The translations under genes and the position numbers were made by a program. From a virus, in IMG/VR virus record IMGVR_UViG_3300032011_000082, positions 1 through 29,061 of that record: a stretch of DNA of 29,061 nt; one strand, written 5' to 3'. Positions within the stretch are counted from its first letter, which is position 1, and the number at the start of each line of letters is the position of its first letter. Below the pieces are notes generated by a model. It did not search any database. It was not told where the DNA came from and saw only the letters and a list, made by a program, of their open reading frames with translations. Positions 10,865 to 16,386 of the stretch are shown here, one piece after another.

Positions 10865-12064
10865 TCAAAGCCCCACAATCATATCAATCGGTTGGAATGT
10901 AACACTACCTTCGTATATGTTATTTCCTGCGTCATATCCAAAGTTCATTCCTACAACAGTTCCGCGTATTCCTGTGAACTTATCGGTAACATTGAAATCA
11001 GTTCCGAACTCATTGTAATTTCCAATACTGCCTTGCTCTTCAATAGAACGCGCACCTGTAACAATTAACAAGTTGCGCGTAACATAACCATCGTTAGAAG
11101 TTGTATTGGATTTTTTTTGAACAAGAGAATTATAAGGGATTTGAATACCAACAATATAATCTCCCGACCTATCTGCAATTGAAAAAGAAGTATCAAGACC
11201 ATGCTCATCGCTTTCGTTATCCATCCCAACATCAATAAGATTACCCGACATACCGGCAAGATTCGCATTACCTATCGCCGCGATAAGGTCTTGGAGTTTA
11301 TCACCCGCGCTTTTACAGTTATGCAATGTGCCTCCACCAAACAATTCAAACTTTGGTTTAGTAAGAGTTCCTTTATCACTCCAAAAATCAGGTGTAGCGT
11401 TATTACCATCCGGTCCTAATTCAACTGATGTGATTGTTAATTTTGAACTACCCGTTGACGCAATAGAACCTGCACCTGCTGATATTGTTAGCGCATCTAA
11501 GATAGTATCACTTGTTGAACCTGTGCTTGTTAATTGAACATTAAATGAATCGTCTTGTGTAAAAGCGGCAACTACTCTCGCCGCAAGTTGTGCGCCTGTT
11601 GTTACAGACTGAATACCTACTGTCAGTATAGGCGACCCTGTGGCGTATGTATGGCTTGTTGTGTCTTTGTCAAACTTAATTGTGATAGGAGCGCGCAACC
11701 TGCTTTTGTTAGTGTATGCTGTTGCGAGTTCAAATGTTTTATCGTCTAAATCCTCTTTGGTTATAGAGCCACCATTACCCACCATAAAGTAGTCATTACC
11801 ACCACCGGATGTGTCAGCACTTAGACCGAAATCAATAGTGCAGAATGCGGCATCTTGTTGAAACGATGTTGCCGAGCAATCATCATCTCGCAATATACAG
11901 TCGATTTGAATATCAGTTTGAACTGCGTTTATGTCAATAGCCAATCGTTCTGCGAGAATCGGAATGGGTATTACCGGAATTGAACGAGATACGCTTAGCG
12001 TGTATGAAACAGCATCAAGTTCAATCACTTGGTCGTCTTGCCTAATCAATCTAATTCTTGACAT
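10865..12064 (-). CDS. Distal tail (Dit)-like protein
   Basis: 399 aa, ATG start overlapping the tape measure stop by one base (TAATG). The N-terminus (MSRIRLIRQDD, then RSIPVIPIPILAERL, then NAVQTDIQIDCIL) is a beta-rich start of the kind that forms a ring at the tail tube end. A long Thr/Ser/Gly-rich middle (about residues 65-290) and a beta C-terminus (FTGIRGTVVGMNFGYD, EGSVTFQPIDMI) follow. A gene directly after the tape measure normally encodes the distal tail or baseplate protein that joins the tube to the tip. The call rests on position and beta character rather than a diagnostic motif. It is longer than a minimal Dit, so the middle may be an inserted carbohydrate-binding or decorating domain. 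The giant tail gene follows after one base. Confidence 0.6.
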   Translation of the reverse strand: MSRIRLIRQDDQVIELDAVSYTLSVSRSIPVIPIPILAERLAIDINAVQTDIQIDCILRDDDCSATSFQQDAAFCTIDFGLSADTSGGGNDYFMVGNGGSITKEDLDDKTFELATAYTNKSRLRAPITIKFDKDTTSHTYATGSPILTVGIQSVTTGAQLAARVVAAFTQDDSFNVQLTSTGSTSDTILDALTISAGAGSIASTGSSKLTITSVELGPDGNNATPDFWSDKGTLTKPKFELFGGGTLHNCKSAGDKLQDLIAAIGNANLAGMSGNLIDVGMDNESDEHGLDTSFSIADRSGDYIVGIQIPYNSLVQKKSNTTSNDGYVTRNLLIVTGARSIEEQGSIGNYNEFGTDFNVTDKFTGIRGTVVGMNFGYDAGNNIYEGSVTFQPIDMIVGL

Positions 12065-13824
12065 TACAATGCACCTCTCCTGTTACCATACCCTCGTCCG
12101 CCACGGTTCATTTCTTCACGGATAGCCTCACCAATTTCGCGAGCAAGAGCGCGCTTATCGGTTCTATCTGTGATACCGCTTGCATTGATATTAATTGTTA
12201 TTGGGCCTCTATTACCGCCGCCTAATCCAATCCCTTGAGGGTTATTCTTCTTGGTTAGGGGTATGACAGCCTCCGGTCCATCTTCACCAATCATTGCAAT
12301 CGTTGGATTATTCACTATACCACCTTTCGCGAGTTTCGGTATTCTTGGCAATCCAAACTTCTTACCACCAATCTTCGGAACCCATTTAGGTATCTTGATT
12401 GTCATTTTCTTAGCGAACCAATTGTAAGCCTTTATCACTTTATTAATTATCCCTTTAATGGTATCTGCCGCTACTCTCTTGAACATTGCAGGTATTCCCA
12501 TAACCCATGCAACAATACCTCTCCATCCTTTCTTTCTTGCTTTTTGAAATGAAGTCCATAATTTTGAAACAAAGTTCCAAATAAATACGAATGGGAATGT
12601 AATGATACCGATAATTGCTCCCCCTACTAAGATAATTACACCAATTACTACTTCAACAGCAATGATTACTGTGAGTATAATACCTGCTATAAATGCGACA
12701 ATCCATTCTCCCGCCCAAATCAAACCGTCTAAAATCCATGTTCCTGCGATACATAAGAACGCCCAAATCTCATCCCAATACTTGATAACCATAACAACCA
12801 CAAATATCACAAGCGCTATGATAGCAAGCGGAACTATACCAAAACCGAAAATAATTGCAAGACCGCAAGCAATAGCGACGGCACTTATCGCCGTAACAAC
12901 CCATGCCATCCATCCATTGATTTTACCTGTTAAAACCATCCAAATACCAACAATACCACCAACGACAAGACCAACTGCTAACAGTGCTAAACCTAACGCT
13001 CCCATGAATGTGCTACTTAATGCGGAGATAGTTAGCGCAGTTCCACCTAACCACAATTTCATAAGAATGAATACACCGACAAGAACCATTCCCGCCACCG
13101 CCGCCGCCGCTAATGCGGCTTCTGCGCTTCCTGTGTGTTTCTTAACAAGTTGGTATGTGCCTACTACGAGTAATAATCCGGCGGCGAGAAGGGCGGCAGG
13201 TGCGCCGAATAAGAACCAAACAGGCAATGCTAACACCAACGCGGCAGTAACAAGATTTAACGCACCCAAAAAGCCACCCTCACCTTCACCTGTGAAGGCT
13301 AAAACCAACCCTTGCATCGCTTGGTCGAGAAAAGGTATGCCATCCGTATAATCAAGCAAAGGAGATTCAGCGCCTTGAAACGCGAGTGAAACTGCCGCGA
13401 TAGCAAATCCAACAAGTAAGAATATCGAAAGAATACCAAATATATTCATTGTCAATCTTCGCCATAGCGACGCTTGTTCCTCGACCATCTTGTTCATATA
13501 TTTTCCATAAGCAGTAGCGCCTACTACTGACACCATCCACTTGGTTAACCCTGTTGCGTTTTTCTCCACTTCTGCTCTTTGCTCATCTGTTAACTGTGTT
13601 GATTGCGTTTGTAATTTGTTAAAGAGTCTAACTTGCTTACCCATCCCCATAAGAGATTTTCCAAACTGAACAATAGGGTTCTTCTTGAATGCTGATTGTA
13701 ATTTACCTTGTTGTTTCTCCAACACACCTGCTGTTTTACCATAAGCGTTTCCAACAACACCCAACTCTTGTAGCGCTGTTTTCAAATCAGCGAAGTCTTT
13801 GGATAGTTGTTGAACATCAGTCAT
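12064..13824 (-). CDS. Tail tape measure protein
   Basis: 586 aa, ATG preceded by AAGGAG. Residues 1-120 are helical and charged. About residues 127-420 hold a long series of hydrophobic segments (for example IFGILSIFLLVGFAIAAVS, LAIIALVIFVVVMVI, AVEVVIGVIILVGGAIIGI). A basic, Trp-rich region follows. Residues 498-523 carry the C-terminal signature of many tape measure proteins (LAKGGIVNNPTIAMIG, then EDGPEAVIPL). Such proteins set tail length during assembly and are ejected into the host envelope with the DNA. At the usual 1.5 angstrom per residue this length predicts a tail near 88 nm. The tail assembly chaperones lie directly upstream and the distal tail gene directly downstream, as expected. 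The protein would act inside the tail tube and the hydrophobic part may insert in the host membrane. Confidence 0.92.
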   Translation of the reverse strand: MTDVQQLSKDFADLKTALQELGVVGNAYGKTAGVLEKQQGKLQSAFKKNPIVQFGKSLMGMGKQVRLFNKLQTQSTQLTDEQRAEVEKNATGLTKWMVSVVGATAYGKYMNKMVEEQASLWRRLTMNIFGILSIFLLVGFAIAAVSLAFQGAESPLLDYTDGIPFLDQAMQGLVLAFTGEGEGGFLGALNLVTAALVLALPVWFLFGAPAALLAAGLLLVVGTYQLVKKHTGSAEAALAAAAVAGMVLVGVFILMKLWLGGTALTISALSSTFMGALGLALLAVGLVVGGIVGIWMVLTGKINGWMAWVVTAISAVAIACGLAIIFGFGIVPLAIIALVIFVVVMVIKYWDEIWAFLCIAGTWILDGLIWAGEWIVAFIAGIILTVIIAVEVVIGVIILVGGAIIGIITFPFVFIWNFVSKLWTSFQKARKKGWRGIVAWVMGIPAMFKRVAADTIKGIINKVIKAYNWFAKKMTIKIPKWVPKIGGKKFGLPRIPKLAKGGIVNNPTIAMIGEDGPEAVIPLTKKNNPQGIGLGGGNRGPITININASGITDRTDKRALAREIGEAIREEMNRGGRGYGNRRGAL

Positions 13825-13836
13825 TTATCTCACTCC

Positions 13837-14100
13837 TTAATCGCTGAATGGCATGGGTGTTCCCGCGTCTGTTCCTGCTACGCTCATTTTGCCCTTAGAG
13901 TCATTGGTCATTTTCTCCATTTCTTCTGCTTTAATCTTTTCAGCCGCCGCCGCGAATGCGAGAGATTCTTCAAACTCATGTATCGACATATCCCATACAT
14001 CGCCTAAGCGTATTCCGTAATGTTTCGCTACAAAATACGCGTAAGAGTTCATATGTATCTCTAAGTCAAGGTCTTCAATTTTATGGGCGGGGGTTTTCAT
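13837..14100 (-). CDS. Tail assembly chaperone, downstream (GT-type) part
   Basis: 87 codons from ATG 14100 (MKTPAHKIEDLDLEIHM, then IRLGDVWDMSIHEFEESLAF). The helical N-terminus followed by a charged, low-complexity end is typical of the second reading frame of siphovirus tail assembly chaperones just before the tape measure gene. There is no convincing Shine-Dalgarno sequence before ATG 14100. The frame is open upstream to tandem TAA codons at the CCCTTTG heptamer (14139-14145). It is therefore probably made mainly as a -1 frameshift fusion with the preceding gene, giving a 223-aa product: 123 aa, then 13 linking residues, then these 87. In lambda the equivalent gpGT recruits tail tube subunits to the tape measure and is absent from the virion. 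Confidence 0.8.
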   Translation of the reverse strand: MKTPAHKIEDLDLEIHMNSYAYFVAKHYGIRLGDVWDMSIHEFEESLAFAAAAEKIKAEEMEKMTNDSKGKMSVAGTDAGTPMPFSD

Positions 14101-14117
14101 GAAAGAATAAACTGTGT

Positions 14118-14507
14118 TTATTCGTTCTCCCCATCGCTCAAAGGGTTATTAATCAAATCCTGTGGTTGCGGTAATAGCGCGGTAATCTGTTGAGCAACAT
14201 ACGGTTGCAATTGCATCATTTGTGTTGGTGTCAAGCGAGGTTCAGTCTTTTCAATACACTCCGCGAACATATGTTTCCAATAAGCGGCAAGGTCAATGTC
14301 AACTCCGCCTTGTGCGGTGATGTTCAAAAAGGTCTTGATGGCATTTTGCATTTGCATAAAGGACAATTCGCGCACCCACACCTTCAATCCAATATCGGGA
14401 TTGTCGGGGTCTGCACTTATCATATGTTCTTTCGCTGTCGTATTTACCAATAGGCTTACTGCGCTGTCAACCAACTGTGTCGGTTTCTTCTGTTTCGTCG
14501 GATTCAT
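14118..14507 (-). CDS. Tail assembly chaperone, upstream (G-type) part
   Basis: 129 aa, ATG preceded by AGGAAGTG. Mostly helical: KVWVRELSFMQMQNAIKTFL and LAAYWKHMFAECIEKTEPRL, ending PQPQDLINNPLSDGENE. Length, predicted helical content and position (after the tube gene, directly before the tape measure) match the G-type chaperone, which coats the tape measure during tail assembly. The start overlaps the SAP-domain gene by 41 nt, which is long for this compact block. An ATG at 14423 is the alternative, but it would cut into the fold and lacks the better ribosome site. The slippery heptamer near the 3' end directs a share of ribosomes into the next frame. Confidence 0.8.
   Translation of the reverse strand: MNPTKQKKPTQLVDSAVSLLVNTTAKEHMISADPDNPDIGLKVWVRELSFMQMQNAIKTFLNITAQGGVDIDLAAYWKHMFAECIEKTEPRLTPTQMMQLQPYVAQQITALLPQPQDLINNPLSDGENE
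14139..14145 (-). promoter_or_regulatory. Probable -1 ribosomal frameshift site (CCCTTTG)
   Basis: Read on the minus strand in the frame of the upstream chaperone, the codons are AAC CCT TTG. C CCT TTG therefore fits the X XXY YYZ slippery rule. In the -1 frame the two preceding codons are TAA TAA, and the frame is open from CCC TTT onward into the downstream chaperone frame. So the heptamer lies just where a -1 slip becomes productive. I see no obvious downstream hairpin. Confidence 0.7.
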
Positions 14508-14919
14508 TACTTACACTTCCTGTTTCATCGCTTGATACTGCCTCTTGCGAGGGGGTATCTTCGGCCACTTCAACAGCCTCTTGCGAGGGGGCATCCGCGT
14601 CCAATAGACGGGCAACTAATTCCGCCTTCTTTCCTTTCACCGCTAATTGTTTAGCGCGACAAAGAGCGCGCAATTCTTCAACGGTTAGGGAATTGTAATC
14701 TGTTGGACCCTCTTCTTCAAGAGGTGTTGTTTCTTCAACCACTTCTTCTTCAAGAGGTGGTTCTTCGGGAAATGGATTGCCGTCTGTCTTAGCGGCTTCG
14801 GGATTGAATACTTCTTCTTCGATGATTTCTTCTTCAAGAGGTTCTGCAATATATGCGTTTTTTTCAACAGCAACCCATCTTCGGGTTCGCGCTCCGCCTA
14901 AGTGCATACTCTCTCGCAT
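14467..14919 (-). CDS. Acidic SAP-domain protein
   Basis: 150 aa, ATG two bases after the stop of the preceding gene. Residues 76-108 form a SAP-like helix-turn-helix (NSLTVEELRALC, then QLAVKGKKAELVARLLD), a motif family usually linked to DNA or RNA binding. The rest is strongly acidic and low in complexity. PLEEE recurs at about residues 27, 55 and 66, and TPSQEAV/APSQEAV near 110 and 122, so internal duplication is visible in the DNA too. No enzyme domain or membrane segment is seen. It sits between the tail tube and the chaperones, where many siphoviruses have no gene. It could be a tail accessory protein or an assembly factor. The function is unknown. Confidence 0.75.
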   Translation of the reverse strand: MRESMHLGGARTRRWVAVEKNAYIAEPLEEEIIEEEVFNPEAAKTDGNPFPEEPPLEEEVVEETTPLEEEGPTDYNSLTVEELRALCRAKQLAVKGKKAELVARLLDADAPSQEAVEVAEDTPSQEAVSSDETGSVSNESDETEETDTVG

Positions 14920-14921
14920 GA

Positions 14922-15317
14922 TTACCGCCCCTCGTTCAACTCTTTCAACTTATCCATACTCAAACCGAGAGGATTTGGATTATTTTGAGGAACAGGAGGT
15001 GCGCTACCGTCTGCAAGGTTCTCCGCATTTGGGTTGAGTTCTCGTATGCGTTCCGGTGAATCCATGATGTTCGCGATTTCAACAGGTGATTCCGCGTCTT
15101 TCTCATTTGAATACAAGCGTTCCATCAATCGCTTACGCGCTTCTGCATTCTTGCGCTCGATAGCCTCTATTTTTTGTCGTTGTTCATCAAGATAAGGGTT
15201 AGCCTCATCTTTGGTAGTTGAACGCTGTGGTATATTTAGACCTTGATTTTGCAAATCTTCGGGTGTATCATAAGGCGAGGCTTTGAGAACAGACCAAGAC
15301 GCGTTAAGAGGATTCAA
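14922..15317 (-). CDS. Accessory protein with N-terminal NASW motif
   Basis: 131 aa, TTG start whose last two bases lie within the TGA stop of the preceding gene (TTGA). The first 11 residues (MNPLNASWSVL) are identical to those of the preceding gene, and the DNA is identical over 28 bp, which fixes TTG as the start because the sister copy has ATG at the same place. The rest is charged and helical (KIEAIERKNAEARKRLMERL, likely coiled coil, residues about 48-70) with a Pro/Asn-rich C-terminal half. No known domain. It probably belongs with its neighbours to a set of proteins that share a docking peptide. Confidence 0.75.
   Translation of the reverse strand: MNPLNASWSVLKASPYDTPEDLQNQGLNIPQRSTTKDEANPYLDEQRQKIEAIERKNAEARKRLMERLYSNEKDAESPVEIANIMDSPERIRELNPNAENLADGSAPPVPQNNPNPLGLSMDKLKELNEGR
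15289..15316. repeat. 28-bp direct repeat, copy 1
   Basis: Identical over 28 bases to 16125-16152. It encodes the N-terminal motif of the 131-aa gene (NPLNASWSVL), with the first base of the start codon differing just outside the repeat (TTG here, ATG in the other copy). Exact identity, including synonymous positions, indicates a recent local duplication or gene conversion. Confidence 0.9.
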
Positions 15318-16153
15318 TTATGCACAACCCCTGTTTTAATGATAGACCATGCATGATTCATTGCCATAGGATAGCCTGTTGCAACAAGGTTTTGGGTTTC
15401 TTGTGGTTTTGTCAAATCAGCAACAGGAACATTTTTGTTTCGCCTACCTTCTTTATCGTGAGTAACTGTCCCTAATCGTTGTCTGTGAGATGAGGGTCTT
15501 TTAACATGTCTTCGATTCATTCTGCTATTCTTAAGAGCGCGCGCCTCTTTTTCATTTTGAGGCATTCGGTCAAATTGGTCTAAGTCGCCTTGCATTTGCT
15601 CTAAATTAAATCTTGGATTATCGCTACCAATAGGACCTAATATCTTATCCGCGTGTTCTTCTCCTTTCGAGCCACGGTAACTCCCGCCCGCCGCCCGTCG
15701 TCCCGTTCGTCCATGTTTAGTGTTGAGTGCCGCCGTAACCTTTTCTGCGTTTGCTGAATTATATCTTCTCCCTTCGCTATCGTAATCCATATCATACGCT
15801 TCATCTTCCATCTGTCGGCCTGTTTTGGGGCTGATACCCATATTTTGCATATTTGGCTCGCGGTTAATAGGTGCTTTTGGTCTTGGCATAAGTGTTATTT
15901 TACGCCCCGGTAGCGCTCCTTGTGCGTTGCCACCCATAGGGTGTTCTTGATTAGGAACTTGTGTAGTCGCGGTGTTTGATTTAGCACCCGATAAACCGGG
16001 ATAAGCCCTGCCGTCCGGCTGATAACCCGCCCTTTGAGCATACGATACCGCCGCAGGGTGAGGTTTGATTTCCGTCATACCGCTACCATATTCAGTATGC
16101 GTAGTTGCTACATTCTCTTTCAATACAGACCAAGACGCGTTAAGAGGATTCAT
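15314..16153 (-). CDS. Accessory protein with NASW-type motif at both ends
   Basis: 279 aa from ATG 16153. The frame stays open further upstream, but that part is only a shadow of the GAPAP repeat of the neighbouring gene (repeating HLHRA). The start chosen sits four bases after the neighbour's stop. The N-terminus (MNPLNASWSVLKEN) and C-terminus (MAMNHAWSIIK, Trp about residue 269) carry the same short motif. The middle is basic and polar, rich in Arg, Gly, Asn and Gln (GRTGRRAAGGSYRGSKGEEH, NSRMNRRHVKRPSSHRQR), probably disordered and able to bind nucleic acid or acidic partners. It follows the tail tube cluster and precedes the 131-aa gene. No family recognised. Confidence 0.75.
   Translation of the reverse strand: MNPLNASWSVLKENVATTHTEYGSGMTEIKPHPAAVSYAQRAGYQPDGRAYPGLSGAKSNTATTQVPNQEHPMGGNAQGALPGRKITLMPRPKAPINREPNMQNMGISPKTGRQMEDEAYDMDYDSEGRRYNSANAEKVTAALNTKHGRTGRRAAGGSYRGSKGEEHADKILGPIGSDNPRFNLEQMQGDLDQFDRMPQNEKEARALKNSRMNRRHVKRPSSHRQRLGTVTHDKEGRRNKNVPVADLTKPQETQNLVATGYPMAMNHAWSIIKTGVVHN
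15347..15364. repeat. 18-bp repeat encoding the AMNHAW segment, copy 1
   Basis: Matches 16338-16355 at 17 of 18 positions. It encodes the C-terminal AMNHAW segment of the 279-aa gene, while the other copy encodes AMNRAW near the start of the 74-aa gene. Confidence 0.75.
16125..16152. repeat. 28-bp direct repeat, copy 2
   Basis: Exact copy of 15289-15316, here encoding the N-terminus of the 279-aa accessory protein just after its ATG. Confidence 0.9.
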
Positions 16154-16157
16154 TGTA

Positions 16158-16382
16158 TCACTTTCCGCAAACTTTGCAAGGTTGTCCTGCCGCCGGTGCA
16201 GGTGCGCCCGGTGCAGGTGCGCCCGGTGCAGGTGCGCCCGGTGCAGGTGCGCCCGGTGCAGGTGCGCCTCCTGCCGGAGCAGGTGGTTGTTGAGGTTGTT
16301 GACCCGGAACAGGTGGTGCATTCTTTACTATCATGCCCCATGCACGATTCATTGCGTTATTCACTTTTGCTTTCTTTATCAT
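16158..16382 (-). CDS. Small GAPAP-repeat protein with CxxC tail
   Basis: 74 aa, ATG start five bases after the tail tube gene's stop codon. Order of parts: a basic N-terminus with the NRAW motif (AMNRAWGMIVKN, residues 10-21), a Pro/Gln linker, a run of GAPAP pentads from five exact 15-bp repeats, then CKVCGK at the very end. The Pro/Ala rod would be extended and flexible, and the CxxC pair could hold half of a zinc site shared between subunits or form a disulfide. All three minus-strand frames are open through the repeat because 15 is divisible by three, but only this frame has a sensible start, neighbour spacing and motif. Function unknown; a structural linker is one possibility. Confidence 0.7.
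   Translation of the reverse strand: MIKKAKVNNAMNRAWGMIVKNAPPVPGQQPQQPPAPAGGAPAPGAPAPGAPAPGAPAPGAPAPAAGQPCKVCGK
16193..16267. repeat. Five tandem 15-bp repeats (GAPAP)
   Basis: Five perfect copies of CCGGTGCAGGTGCGC on the plus strand, encoding Gly-Ala-Pro-Ala-Pro on the minus strand. Copy number can change without shifting the frame. The block is more GC-rich than its surroundings. Confidence 0.95.
16338..16355. repeat. 18-bp repeat encoding the AMNRAW segment, copy 2
   Basis: Matches 15347-15364 with one mismatch; it encodes AMNRAW in the 74-aa protein. Confidence 0.75.
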
Positions 16383-16386
16383 AATA

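Noticed and set aside
12602-13351. Plus-strand open frame of 249 codons opposite the tape measure gene
   Set aside because: Its Ile/Pro/Thr/Ala-rich product is what the complement of Val/Leu/Ala/Gly membrane segments gives. It has no ribosome site and is the only long plus-strand frame in a block that is otherwise all minus.
16193-16267. Tandem repeats considered as a CRISPR array
   Set aside because: 15-bp units without spacers, in frame within a gene; this is a coding microsatellite-like repeat.
16154-16321. Upstream extension of the 279-aa gene (HLHRA repeats)
   Set aside because: The extension only mirrors the GAPAP repeat in another frame. The ATG at 16153 has correct spacing after the previous stop and shares the N-terminal motif of the sister gene.
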